Assembly (NCBI GenBank): GCA_963845895.1
Contig: CAWJTN010000001.1
Coordinates: forward strand, 930,001-994,000
Length of the DNA stretch: 64,000 nt
Reading direction: 5' to 3'
Source: CAWJTN01 sp963845895
GTDB lineage: Bacteria; Patescibacteriota; Microgenomatia; UBA1406; GWC2-37-13
Shown here piece after piece: positions 30,708 through 39,410 of this stretch; within the stretch, counting starts at the first letter, position 1; each line of letters opens with the position of its first letter. Both the position numbers and the translations under genes were made by a program. The notes beneath the pieces are model-generated. The model ran no database searches. It was not told the origin of the DNA and saw nothing but the letters and a program-made list of their open reading frames with translations.

Positions 30708-31337
30708 ATGATAAAAACCGTCATCTTCGACTTCGATGGAACAATTGCCGATACTCTTGTGGCCGTTGTTAAACTCTTCAATATTCATGCAAACGAGTTT
30801 GGATTTCCAAAATTGAAAAAGCTAGATGTCGAGAAATTAAGGGGACAAGAAATCAAAGAAGTTATCAAGGAATATGGAATTTCGTTAATTAAAATTCCTT
30901 TTATAGTGAATAAAATAAGAACTGAATTAAAAAAGCAAATTTCTAAGTTAAAATTATTTTTAGGAGTTAAGCAAATGCTTTTAAATCTTAAAGAAAAAGA
31001 TTATAGGCTTGGTATTCTATCTTCAAATTCTAAAGAAAATATCGAGGAATTTCTAAATGTTAACAATATTCAAATATTTGATTTTATTCATAGTGAATCG
31101 AATATTTTTGGAAAAGATAAATCTTTGAAAAATTTACTAAAAAAAAATAATTTAAAATCTGATGAAACGATATATGTTGGAGATGAAATAAGGGATATTG
31201 ATGCCTGCAAATCAACTAGAATAAAAATAGTTGCAGTAACCTGGGGATTTAATAAAAAAGAAATTCTAGAAGAAAATAAACCTGATTATTTGATTGATAA
31301 GCCGGATGAAATTTTAGGCATTGTAGATAAAAACTGA
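30708..31337 (+). CDS. HAD-superfamily phosphatase (phosphoglycolate-phosphatase-like)
   Basis: The 209-residue protein has the canonical HAD motifs: FDFDGTIADT (residues about 7-16), LGILSSNSKEN, a Lys in FGKDKSLKNLLKK, and YVGDEIRDIDACK. A helical cap separates motifs I and II. It resembles Gph-type phosphatases; the natural substrate is uncertain. The ATG at 30708, 3 nt after ahcY, indicates co-transcription, and a role in salvage (nucleotide or sugar phosphate) is possible. Its 3' end overlaps the convergent methyltransferase gene by 24 nt. Confidence 0.85.
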   Translation: MIKTVIFDFDGTIADTLVAVVKLFNIHANEFGFPKLKKLDVEKLRGQEIKEVIKEYGISLIKIPFIVNKIRTELKKQISKLKLFLGVKQMLLNLKEKDYRLGILSSNSKENIEEFLNVNNIQIFDFIHSESNIFGKDKSLKNLLKKNNLKSDETIYVGDEIRDIDACKSTRIKIVAVTWGFNKKEILEENKPDYLIDKPDEILGIVDKN

Positions 31338-31859
31338 GTTTTTTCCTTTGATTATTCTTTCTTTTTTTTTCAAACTTTTTATCGGATACATGTATGAGAT
31401 AATTTTTGCATTCGGAAAACTAGTTAATACTTTTTTCGATACTTTTTCCAAAAACCAAGGCGAGATATACAGGTAAAATGTTAAATTTGAAATGTCAAAT
31501 GTTAAATTGTTTAATTTCATTTTAAACATATCTCCAAAGACAATCTTTATATTTCGTTTATTCGGATGTAGTAAGCGTCTGATGTTAAGAAAAAGAATTA
31601 ATACCGGATTAATTTCTATGGCGACAAACTGTGCATTCAAGTGTTTTTTTAATGCTTCTTCAGCAGCTTTAAAAATTATTATTCCGTCTCCTGCGCCGAG
31701 ATCTATAACCGTTTGATTATTTTTTAGCTCAAGAACTTGGATTATTTTACTTAGATCTTTTTTGTTTGTTGGAAAGTAGGGAATAGGGGAAAAATGTTTG
31801 GAAGAAAATAAAATTATAATTCCAAAAACAATAATTAATGATACATAAATGATAACCAT
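31314..31859 (-). CDS. class I SAM-dependent methyltransferase with N-terminal membrane helix
   Basis: The 181-residue protein begins with a membrane helix (VIIYVSLIIVFGIIILF) followed by a Rossmann methyltransferase core. Motif I is VIDLGAGDGIII (about residues 51-62), motif II VAIEINP (about 83-89), and INLKIVFGD-like strand (KIVFGDMF) precedes a repeat-derived stretch KLNNLTFDISNLTFY (from TTAAATTTGAAATGTC words at about 31474-31520). The motif IV region continues with YISPWFLE. Related proteins carry out lysine or unknown small-molecule methylation at the membrane; the substrate here is unknown. Confidence 0.75.
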   Translation of the reverse strand: MVIIYVSLIIVFGIIILFSSKHFSPIPYFPTNKKDLSKIIQVLELKNNQTVIDLGAGDGIIIFKAAEEALKKHLNAQFVAIEINPVLILFLNIRRLLHPNKRNIKIVFGDMFKMKLNNLTFDISNLTFYLYISPWFLEKVSKKVLTSFPNAKIISYMYPIKSLKKKERIIKGKNSVFIYNA

Positions 31860-31868
31860 TTTTTTATA

Positions 31869-31896
31869 TTGACATTTGTTAGATCTATGCTATATT
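31869..31896 (+). promoter_or_regulatory. promoter of the leader peptide/thymidylate-purine operon
   Basis: TTGACA (31869-31874), 16-nt spacer, TGC-TATATT (-10 at 31891-31896, extended). The leader ATG at 31907 is 11 nt past the -10 box. This is one of the best promoters in the window. Confidence 0.75.
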
Positions 31897-31906
31897 GTAT
31901 ATTAAC

Positions 31907-31966
31907 ATGAATCCACGAGTTGATGTTTTAAACAATTTTTCCCCATCAGCTCACCCGCTTCTTTAG
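31907..31966 (+). CDS. putative 19-residue leader peptide
   Basis: The frame encodes MNPRVDVLNNFSPSAHPLL and its TAG (31964-31966) falls in the loop of a hairpin (31954-31971). It directly follows a strong promoter and precedes a terminator. This is the layout of a transcription-attenuation leader, although the peptide has no obvious run of one amino acid. Confidence 0.5.
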   Translation: MNPRVDVLNNFSPSAHPLL

Positions 31967-32031
31967 GCGGGTTAAATCTATTAATTAAATAATATTTAAG
32001 AAAACTTACCCCGCCAAAGCGGGGTTTTTTT
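31953..32031 (+). promoter_or_regulatory. attenuator: two mutually exclusive hairpins ending in an intrinsic terminator
   Basis: Hairpin 1 is CCCGC/GCGGG (31954-31958 with 31967-31971). Hairpin 2 is CCCCGC-CAAA-GCGGGG followed by seven T (32009-32031), a textbook terminator ending directly at the ATG at 32032. The 3' arm of hairpin 1 (GGCGGG) is also complementary to CCCGCC in the 5' arm of hairpin 2, so an antiterminator form is possible. The GGGG of hairpin 2 is the only candidate ribosome binding site for the gene. Confidence 0.65.
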
Positions 32032-33777
32032 ATGGCCAATTTTATTAGTCAAATAAAGGGATTAGAATTTTTTAAATTTCAGGAGTATCCGGTTTCCGTA
32101 GGGAATCCAAAGAGCTCGTCGGCTTTATGTATTGTTTGGCAAAGTTTGGATACCATAATTAAATTTTTCCCCTGGCTTGTAGATAAATGTGCAATTGTCG
32201 GTAATCTTCGATCGGTATTCGGAGCGAATATTATTCTTTACAATCTTGCTTTAAATCCACAAATTAGGAGACTCTATGTTTGGGCTCCCGACAAATTAAG
32301 CAATACTCCAATCGGAGTTGAAGGTAGAAACAACCTATCGGCTTTATGGAAAAACCCAGTATCAAATCTGTCAGTCAAAATTGTTAATGAGGTAGATTTA
32401 AAAATTTTCGAAAAAATAAGAACTAATGTAAATCTGATCGATCTAAGCGATCAAAAAAAATTAACAGAATCAATGATCCCAACTTTAAATGAGCAACCCT
32501 ATATGGAAAAAACTATCTTTCCAACTTTTGTAGTTAAAGCACCTGATACGATGCCTTCAGAAAATTATATTTATCCGATTCGGGTCAAAAAAGGGGCAGA
32601 TGGATATCTTTCCTTACTGCATCATACATGGAGATATGGCGATAAGGAGATAATTGATAGGCAGAGCGAAGAAGTAAAAGAAATCAGAGGCGCGATAGTT
32701 GTTGTTGAAGATGAAGATCCAGACTCGATCTTTCTTCCTGACTGGTTAACTAATAGTAAAGAATTAAATATATCAAAAGAAAGTTTAGAAAATTATTATA
32801 GAACTCAATTTTCTCCTGATTTTTACAATATAAAATTATTTGAAAATGTTTATAAATTTGAAAGACCAAGAGATTACTCCTATCTTTATTCTGAGTTGAT
32901 TTTTGCCTATCCGCGTCCATCGGAGATTGATGATGCTGTATTTAGACTTTTTAAAAAAAATGGCTATAAAGAAGTAAAAAAATATTTGGGAAAATATTCT
33001 CGTTTACCGAAAAAAGAAGCAAAAAAATTAATAAAAGAAATCGAAAAAAGCCGATTTTCACCTAGGAAAAAAATAAAAATAATGCTCGAAGCTTTATTAA
33101 AACCTATAGATCAAGTTGAGTATGTCATCGATAGAATTAAAAGGAAAAAGGAGGACCTTGATAAAGAAATTGTCTTATGGGATGTCTGGCGAAATACCGA
33201 GCTTGAGTCAGGTAGACCATGTCTTTTCAAACTATCTTTTTCTGTCAGAAAGAATATAATCGACGTCCATGTGTTTGTCCGAAGCCACGATATCTTTAAG
33301 GCATGGTTTTATAATTATTTCGGTATAACAAAGTTGCTTGGGAAAATATCAAGGGAAACCGGCTACAAATCCGGTTTTATTATTATTGAGTCGCAATCGG
33401 CCCACATTTATAAAAGAGACTGGGATAGTACGCGATCTTTGATAAAAAAATTGATCGATGAAAAAGATCCGAGAATGTTTTTTGACCCAATAATTGATTC
33501 GGATCCTAGAGGAGTTGTAAATGTTGAGGTGGTCGATAAGAAAATTAAAGTTAAACTCCAAGATTTGAAAACAGGAAACTTATTATTTGAAATAAAAGGT
33601 AGAACAGCCAGAGAACTGCTTTATAAAATCAAACATTTGCAGTTAATCTCTCGAGTGGACCATGGAGTTTTTATTGGAGGAGAGTTGGCCAAAGCAGAGA
33701 TATGCATAAAACTTGGAGTGCCATATAAATATGACAATCCCATAAAGCTTCCAACCGGAGAAAGTATAGTCAGTTGA
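32032..33777 (+). CDS. thymidylate-synthase-like protein fused to an MtrA-like domain
   Basis: The 581-residue protein has two parts. Residues about 15-110 (YPVSVGNPKSSSALCIVW, KCAIVGNLRSVFGANIILYN) resemble the corrinoid-binding MtrA family or DUF4346. The C-terminal part is like the archaeal form of thymidylate synthase: the catalytic Cys in GRPCLF (Cys397), RSHDIFKAWFYNYFG with the phosphate-binding Arg417 and the conserved Asn, and SAHIYKRDW (HxY). The middle, about 230-390, is helical and charged. It likely makes dTMP or a related hydroxymethyl/methyl pyrimidine. It is the first gene of a unit with purB, purA and guaB, behind the attenuator-like element. Confidence 0.7.
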   Translation: MANFISQIKGLEFFKFQEYPVSVGNPKSSSALCIVWQSLDTIIKFFPWLVDKCAIVGNLRSVFGANIILYNLALNPQIRRLYVWAPDKLSNTPIGVEGRNNLSALWKNPVSNLSVKIVNEVDLKIFEKIRTNVNLIDLSDQKKLTESMIPTLNEQPYMEKTIFPTFVVKAPDTMPSENYIYPIRVKKGADGYLSLLHHTWRYGDKEIIDRQSEEVKEIRGAIVVVEDEDPDSIFLPDWLTNSKELNISKESLENYYRTQFSPDFYNIKLFENVYKFERPRDYSYLYSELIFAYPRPSEIDDAVFRLFKKNGYKEVKKYLGKYSRLPKKEAKKLIKEIEKSRFSPRKKIKIMLEALLKPIDQVEYVIDRIKRKKEDLDKEIVLWDVWRNTELESGRPCLFKLSFSVRKNIIDVHVFVRSHDIFKAWFYNYFGITKLLGKISRETGYKSGFIIIESQSAHIYKRDWDSTRSLIKKLIDEKDPRMFFDPIIDSDPRGVVNVEVVDKKIKVKLQDLKTGNLLFEIKGRTARELLYKIKHLQLISRVDHGVFIGGELAKAEICIKLGVPYKYDNPIKLPTGESIVS

Positions 33778-33827
33778 CAAATTAGTATTCTTCTGCTACA
33801 AATATAGAGTTCTATTTGCAATCTTCA

Positions 33828-35183
33828 ATGAATAACAGTCTAACCAATATTTCTCCCATCGATGGTAGATACGAGTCTTCATTAGTAGATCTAAAGAAAT
33901 ATTTCTCCGAATTTGCTCTTTTCAAGTCCAGAACACAGATAGAAATAAAGTATCTTTTGAAGTTGATAAGTTATGAAATAGCACCTAAAATTTCAAACTC
34001 TAAAAAGAAAGACTTAATTAATATCGCTAAAAATTTTTCCCTGGACGATGCTTTAGAGATAAAAACAATAGAGAAAAAGATCAATCATGATGTTAAGGCG
34101 ATAGAGTATTTTTTACAAAGTCAGTTTAAAAAGAAGAAACTAAAGAATTTATCTCCTTTTATTCATTTGGGATTGACATCAGAGGACGTAAATAATTTAG
34201 CCTATTCATTACTTCTTAGAGATTTCGAGAAGGTGATAGTCGAAAAGGAAATAATTAAAATTAATCACTCGCTAAAGGGATTGGTTGAAAAATATAAAAA
34301 CTCGCCAATTTTAGGACGTACACACGGACAACCTGCTGTCCCCACCACATTTGGTAAAGAATTGTCAAACTATCTCTTTCGATTAAAAAGACAACAGAAA
34401 AAACTAGTCAACTTTAAATTCGAGGGAAAGTTAAACGGTGCGGTTGGCTGTTTTAATGCATTGGCATTTGTCTATCCTAAAGTTGATTGGTTGAAGTTCA
34501 GCAAAGACTTTATTCTTTCACTTGGTCTTGAACCAAACCTCAACACGACACAAATATTACCCTACGACAGCCTGATTGAATTTTTTCAGATTACTATTCT
34601 TATAAATGGAATTTTACTAAACCTTTGTCAGGACTTTTGGAATTATACAATGCTAGGCGAGATAAAGTTAAGAAAGAATGAGGATGAAGTAGGATCATCA
34701 ACAATGCCGCAAAAAGTAAATCCTATTGATTTTGAAAACGCTGAAGGAAACATTCAAATAGCAAACCAATATTTTCATTTGTATGAACAGAAATTAGTGG
34801 CATCGAGGTTACAAAGGGATCTTTCAGACTCGACTGTTAAACGGACTTTTGGGACAGCTTTGGGGCATACGGTTCTTGCTTGGAGAAGTTTAGTCAGAGG
34901 ATTGAATAAAATTGAACTTGATAAGTCAGAAACGCTGTTGCATCTAAATGAACATTGGGAAGTTTTATCTGAAGCAGTCCAAATATTCCTACGGTCAAAG
35001 AATGATCAACAGGCATACGAAAAAGTTAAATATTTAACTAGGGGAAAACATATGAATAAAAATAACTATCTGGCATTAATTAAAATTTTGAAACTTGATA
35101 AAGAAAAAATAAATTTTATGGAACTAAAACCAGAAAAATATATTGGTTACGCATCTAAATTAGCAGCGAATTATAAATTCTAA
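33828..35183 (+). CDS. purB: adenylosuccinate lyase
   Basis: PurB cleaves adenylosuccinate to AMP and fumarate (and SAICAR in the de novo path). The 451-residue protein starts with the bacterial signature LTNISPIDGRYESSL. It keeps the conserved TSEDVNNLAYSLLL, the catalytic His in RTHGQPAVPTTFGKEL, and the superfamily signature near SSTMPQKVNPIDFENAEGN. It belongs to the long E. coli-like type. Start at the ATG at 33828; the TTG four codons earlier lacks support. It lies 50 nt after the thymidylate-synthase-like gene and 12 nt before purA. No other de novo purine genes are in the window, so an IMP-salvage role is likely. Confidence 0.95.
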   Translation: MNNSLTNISPIDGRYESSLVDLKKYFSEFALFKSRTQIEIKYLLKLISYEIAPKISNSKKKDLINIAKNFSLDDALEIKTIEKKINHDVKAIEYFLQSQFKKKKLKNLSPFIHLGLTSEDVNNLAYSLLLRDFEKVIVEKEIIKINHSLKGLVEKYKNSPILGRTHGQPAVPTTFGKELSNYLFRLKRQQKKLVNFKFEGKLNGAVGCFNALAFVYPKVDWLKFSKDFILSLGLEPNLNTTQILPYDSLIEFFQITILINGILLNLCQDFWNYTMLGEIKLRKNEDEVGSSTMPQKVNPIDFENAEGNIQIANQYFHLYEQKLVASRLQRDLSDSTVKRTFGTALGHTVLAWRSLVRGLNKIELDKSETLLHLNEHWEVLSEAVQIFLRSKNDQQAYEKVKYLTRGKHMNKNNYLALIKILKLDKEKINFMELKPEKYIGYASKLAANYKF

Positions 35184-35195
35184 ATATTTTTATCT

Positions 35196-36482
35196 ATGAT
35201 TACTCTTGTGATAGGAACTCAATGGGGTGATGAAGGAAAGGGAAAGTTTATAGACATATTTGCCGAAAAATCAGATATTGTAGCTAGGTACAACGGAAGT
35301 GGAGGAGCAGCCCATACTGTAGTCAATAAATACGGGAAATTTTGGTTACATTTGCTGCCCTGTGGTGTTTTTTATCCAAATACAAAAATACTTATCACTA
35401 ATGGAGTAATGATAGAACCAGAGCTACTTCTTAAAGAAATAAATGATGTCGAAAAAGCAGGCATATCTTTAAAAAATCGCCTTTTTATTTCTCCTCGCTG
35501 CCATCTTGTCTTTCCCTATCATAAGATGCTTGATAGGGCAACTAATGCATTATTTGCCAAAGATGCAAAAACCTCACCAACAACAGGACGAGGAAACGGA
35601 CCTGTACATGCGGATAAAATTTCTTATCAAGGGATAAGGATTTATGATCTTTTAGATAAAAAGAGATTTGTAGAAAGATTGAAAATAGCGGTAGTTCTCA
35701 AAAATAAATTTATTCAAGCTTTGGGAGGTGAGTCCATAAATTACAAAGAGGTGTTAGCCCAATATAATGAATATGCTAAAAAATTAAAACCTTATATACG
35801 AGAAACATTATTTATTCTTGAAGATGCAGTTAAAAAAAATAAAAATATTCTTTTCGAAGGGGTGAACGGATTATTTTTGGATAATGATTGGGGTGCATAT
35901 CCTCATGTTACAGCAGTGTCAATTTTACCTTCAGATGTCTTAAGAGGGTCTGGAATAAATCCATATTTGTCAAAGCATAAGATAGTAGGTGTAGCAAAAG
36001 CTTATATGACAAGGGTGGATAACGGAGAATGTCCACTTCCTACAGAATGGACCGACTTAAAGGAAGCGAAAGAATTTCGTGATAAAGCACACGAATATGC
36101 GGCGTCAGGAAGACCTAGAAGATTGGCTTGGTTTGATGCTGAAGTAGTAAAAGCATCACACAAACTATGCAATTTTGATTTTCTTTGTCTAACACGATTA
36201 GATACACTGACAGGACTAAAGAGAGTTAAGATTTGTAAAGGATATAAATATAAGAATAAAAAAATTTCTTACTTTGATGGAGATGCCGAATTATACAGAA
36301 AAGTGAAACCACTCTACGAAGAACTTGATGGTTGGACAGGAAATCTGAATGCATGTAAACTTTATGATGATTTACCTGGAAATACTAAGAAATTTATTGA
36401 AAGAATTGAACAGTTAACAAAAATTCCAGTTAAATATATTTCTGTTGGGGCAGAAAGAGAGGCGGTAATAAAAAAATGTTAA
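35196..36482 (+). CDS. purA: adenylosuccinate synthetase
   Basis: PurA joins IMP and aspartate using GTP. The 428-residue protein has the P-loop GTQWGDEGKGK (residues 7-17), the catalytic His in NGSGGAAHTVV, the IMP-binding TTGRGNGPVHAD, and the aspartate-binding region SGRPRRLAWFD. All active-site motifs of the family are present. Its 3' end overlaps guaB by 7 nt, and purB lies just upstream, so PurA and PurB form the complete IMP-to-AMP branch here. Confidence 0.96.
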   Translation: MITLVIGTQWGDEGKGKFIDIFAEKSDIVARYNGSGGAAHTVVNKYGKFWLHLLPCGVFYPNTKILITNGVMIEPELLLKEINDVEKAGISLKNRLFISPRCHLVFPYHKMLDRATNALFAKDAKTSPTTGRGNGPVHADKISYQGIRIYDLLDKKRFVERLKIAVVLKNKFIQALGGESINYKEVLAQYNEYAKKLKPYIRETLFILEDAVKKNKNILFEGVNGLFLDNDWGAYPHVTAVSILPSDVLRGSGINPYLSKHKIVGVAKAYMTRVDNGECPLPTEWTDLKEAKEFRDKAHEYAASGRPRRLAWFDAEVVKASHKLCNFDFLCLTRLDTLTGLKRVKICKGYKYKNKKISYFDGDAELYRKVKPLYEELDGWTGNLNACKLYDDLPGNTKKFIERIEQLTKIPVKYISVGAEREAVIKKC

Positions 36483-37531
36483 AAATAAAAAAAATGGGTT
36501 TGACTTTTGATGATGTACTTCTAATCCCTAAAAAAACTAGTTTGTCTTCACGTTATCATGTTGATTTAACGACATATTTAACTCCAAAGATTAAACTGAA
36601 GACTCCTCTTATATCAGCCAATATGGATACTGTGACAGAATCAAAGATGGCTATCGAAATGGCTCGAGAGGGTGGTATAGGAATTATCCACCGTTTTTTA
36701 ACTATTGAGCAAGAAGTAAATGAGGTAGTGTTAGTTAAAAAAGAAAGCTTTCTTGTCGGTGCAGCCATTGGTATAAAAGATAATTATATGGATAGGACAA
36801 GGGCGCTAATTAAGGCAGGAGCAGACGTGATTGTAATTGATATAGCACACGGCCATAGCACATTTTTAATTAAGGTTTTAAGAGAGTTAACTAGAAAGTT
36901 TCCTAAAAAAGAGTTTGTCGCTGGAAATGTGGCTACCGCTGAAGGTGCGCTGGATCTAATTAAAAATGGAGCAAGTGCAATAAAGGTAGGAATAGGACCA
37001 GGAGCTTTGTGTACAACACGCGTTGTTGCAGGGGCGGGTGTACCACAGTTAACCGCGCTTGCCGATTGTGTTAAGGTAGCAAAATCATATAAAGTTCCAG
37101 TCATAGCCGATGGGGGAGTGAGGATGTCTGGCGATATTATTAAAGCTTTAGCTGTTGGTGCTTCAACTGTCATGATAGGTACATTGTTCGCTGGATGTGA
37201 AGAGAGTCCTGCGTTAACCTTTTATCGGAACAATAGGAAATTCAAACTGTCCAGGGGGATGGCATCAGTTATGGCAAATCATGAACGGCAAAAAAGAGAT
37301 GGCGGCGTTATGCAGGATTTAAAAGCTTATGCAGCCGAAGGTGTGGAGGCAGTTGTTCCTTATAGAGGTTTGGTGTCGGAGTTAGTGAAACAACTGTTAG
37401 GTGGAGTTAAATCAGGATTTTCCTATTGTGGGGCAAAAAATATTAAGGAGCTTTGGCGAAAAGCGGAGTTTATCCAAATCACCCAAAGTTCCCTGATCGA
37501 GTCCAAACCACATGATGTGGAGGTGCTGTAG
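36476..37531 (+). CDS. guaB: IMP dehydrogenase lacking the CBS domains
   Basis: IMP dehydrogenase oxidises IMP to XMP with NAD. The 351-residue protein has LTFDDVLLIPKK, the Gly-rich VIDIAHGHS, the catalytic loop GIGPGALCTTR (Cys near residue 182), GGVRMSGDIIKALAVGA, and the flap region AAEGVEAVVPYRG, which favours IMP dehydrogenase over GMP reductase. It is about 140 residues shorter than usual: between SFLVGAAIG and the preceding EVNEVVLVKKE the two CBS domains are missing, with a clean join. Regulation by adenine nucleotides through CBS domains is therefore lost or supplied elsewhere; a separate CBS protein is encoded 2 kb downstream. Confidence 0.9.
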   Translation: MLKIKKMGLTFDDVLLIPKKTSLSSRYHVDLTTYLTPKIKLKTPLISANMDTVTESKMAIEMAREGGIGIIHRFLTIEQEVNEVVLVKKESFLVGAAIGIKDNYMDRTRALIKAGADVIVIDIAHGHSTFLIKVLRELTRKFPKKEFVAGNVATAEGALDLIKNGASAIKVGIGPGALCTTRVVAGAGVPQLTALADCVKVAKSYKVPVIADGGVRMSGDIIKALAVGASTVMIGTLFAGCEESPALTFYRNNRKFKLSRGMASVMANHERQKRDGGVMQDLKAYAAEGVEAVVPYRGLVSELVKQLLGGVKSGFSYCGAKNIKELWRKAEFIQITQSSLIESKPHDVEVL

Positions 37532-37566
37532 ATATTTTTTATGATTTAAAATGAATAAAAATACTA

Positions 37567-37594
37567 TTGATATTTCATAAAGTTTATTTATAAT
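37567..37594 (+). promoter_or_regulatory. promoter of the 531-residue orphan gene
   Basis: TTGATA (37567-37572), 16-nt spacer, TATAAT (37589-37594). The ATG at 37607 is 12 nt beyond the -10 box, leaving only a few bases of leader. Confidence 0.6.
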
Positions 37595-37606
37595 ACTTAA
37601 TATTTT

Positions 37607-39202
37607 ATGGAGATACTAAGGTATCAATCTACAGAACCCTTTAGTCCTACTCAAATTTTACGTCAACTAGCACAAGAAATTCCTAGAACTCCCAATGAAA
37701 AATGGTGGTGGCATCGTCGTACTCATATAGACTTTGATTTTCCTACAAACCCAACTGCCGGACAGAAAGAATTTGTAGCTAGATTTACTCAAGCACAAAT
37801 AGATGGTGGTCACTATCAACCTCAAACACCTTCAGCTACATCAGATACAATCATAGGATTTCATACGATACCTGATGATCCTTCGCGATCTTTCGAGGAT
37901 AGAATAGAAGAAATTCCGGCAATGGCGCTTGAAGCTGCAAAAAAATATGCAATAAGTTCAGTTGTGAGATCTCTTAGGCCGCTTAATACATTGAAGAAGA
38001 ACTACACTGCAGTTATTTCAACAAATGAGGATTTACGGGATCTTTCAAAAAGACAGAAAGAAAGGATTTCCCGAATTGCAATGGCAAGATTGGGCGTTTT
38101 GGGAATCGTAATTGATCATCCAGAATATTATGGGTTTTCAACTATGGAAGGTCAATTTTTTATTATAGATAAACGTGATCCTCAAGCAATGAGTAAGTTA
38201 AGGGACAGGATCGGCATACATTCCTGCACAAGTGATCCGGAGGATCCTATAAAGGTATTTAAAGCTGTAAATGATTATGAATGGGCAAGCGCAAAAGAAC
38301 CAGACTATTTAGTGGAAGGATTCGGAGAATTAAGAAAAATGCGTCATATTGATAAGCCATTTAATGTTCATGGCTTGGTAAGCGAAAGACGAGAAAAGGA
38401 AATAAATAAAAATATGGGATGGAGTATGCAGTCGGAAAGTGCTGGAGTAATACATTCCCCCTACGTTACTTTACCAGCTGGATATGAAATGGAAAATGTT
38501 ACAGGCGCACTGATTTCTACGGGTTCCGGAAGGTTTAATATAGATAAAGGTCACATGAATAGAGATACAGATTTAGGTGCTGCTTCCATAAGACCTAAAT
38601 CAGATTATAAACGAGATGGAAAAAAAGACCCCATGGGAGTTTATGCAGATGCGATATATGTTTTTGGACGAAAAGGTGGTCATTATGTTGGTTTAACAAT
38701 TGAACTAAATGAGATAGCTAAAGCATTTGCATTGTCACCAAGAGTTAGAGTAAGAGAAACACCAGAAGGAGACGGCTATATTATTGATCCTAATGGTAAC
38801 TTATCTATTCCGAGACTAAGATTATATGTCCATATGCACGATTCTGTTGAACAGGTTACGCATCAGTTGATAGGACAAGGAAAGATGAAGGATGTTTTAT
38901 ATATGATAGAGTACGTACCACATAATTTTAATGTTTATTCTTTTCCGACCGGTTGTGGAAAAAATATTACAGTCGCAATTACTAAAGATTCGGTTTTAAG
39001 ATCTGAAGGGATTATGAATCCCAATTCAGGAATTATGTTCTCAATATTGGATTACATAGATCATGGAATTGGTTTGACGGTCAATGCGGAACCATATCCG
39101 GGAACTAATATAATTCCTAAAAATCCTTTCATTCCATTGCTGCAAGTTATTAATCCCCAGAATGGCGGCATTAGACTTACTCCTGAAGTAGAAATGGTTT
39201 AA
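37607..39202 (+). CDS. orphan protein of unknown function (531 residues)
   Basis: I do not recognise this large soluble protein. It has no signal peptide, membrane helix or nucleotide-binding loop. The N-terminus is rich in Trp/His (NEKWWWHRRTHIDFDF). The middle contains many charged helices, and the C-terminal half looks beta-rich with conserved-looking patches such as GKGHMNRDTDLG-like DKGHMNRDTDLGAASIRP, YVHMHDSVEQVTH and FPTGCGKNITVAIT. Cys and His residues there could bind metal. It has its own promoter, so it may not belong to the purine unit. The full length and clean frame argue for a real, maintained gene. Confidence 0.7.
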   Translation: MEILRYQSTEPFSPTQILRQLAQEIPRTPNEKWWWHRRTHIDFDFPTNPTAGQKEFVARFTQAQIDGGHYQPQTPSATSDTIIGFHTIPDDPSRSFEDRIEEIPAMALEAAKKYAISSVVRSLRPLNTLKKNYTAVISTNEDLRDLSKRQKERISRIAMARLGVLGIVIDHPEYYGFSTMEGQFFIIDKRDPQAMSKLRDRIGIHSCTSDPEDPIKVFKAVNDYEWASAKEPDYLVEGFGELRKMRHIDKPFNVHGLVSERREKEINKNMGWSMQSESAGVIHSPYVTLPAGYEMENVTGALISTGSGRFNIDKGHMNRDTDLGAASIRPKSDYKRDGKKDPMGVYADAIYVFGRKGGHYVGLTIELNEIAKAFALSPRVRVRETPEGDGYIIDPNGNLSIPRLRLYVHMHDSVEQVTHQLIGQGKMKDVLYMIEYVPHNFNVYSFPTGCGKNITVAITKDSVLRSEGIMNPNSGIMFSILDYIDHGIGLTVNAEPYPGTNIIPKNPFIPLLQVINPQNGGIRLTPEVEMV

Positions 39203-39260
39203 AGCTACTTACTGCATTTTAAATTTTCTTACTTATAAAATAAGTTATAATATTCATAGC

Positions 39261-39346
39261 GCCGCGGTGCTGGAACTGGCAGACAGGCAGGTCTCAAAAA
39301 CCTGTGGTGTGAAAACACCGTGTGGGTTCAACTCCCTCCCGCGGCA
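39261..39346 (+). tRNA. tRNA-Leu (anticodon CAA)
   Basis: Acceptor GCCGCGG/CCGCGGC, anticodon stem CAGGT/ACCTG with loop CTCAAAA (CAA, reading UUG), a long class II variable arm TGGTGTGAAAACACCGTG, T arm GGGTTCAACTCCC, discriminator A. CCA is not encoded. A TATAAT lies at 39246-39251 and a T-run follows. Confidence 0.95.
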
Positions 39347-39357
39347 CTTTTTTCGCC

Positions 39358-39386
39358 TTGACTTCATATAAATTGGGGAGTATCAT
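39358..39386 (+). promoter_or_regulatory. promoter of the CBS protein gene
   Basis: TTGACT (39358-39363), 17-nt spacer, TATCAT (39381-39386), 24 nt before the ATG at 39411. Confidence 0.55.
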
Positions 39387-39410
39387 AAATTTTGCCACTC
39401 TAAGGCTCTT

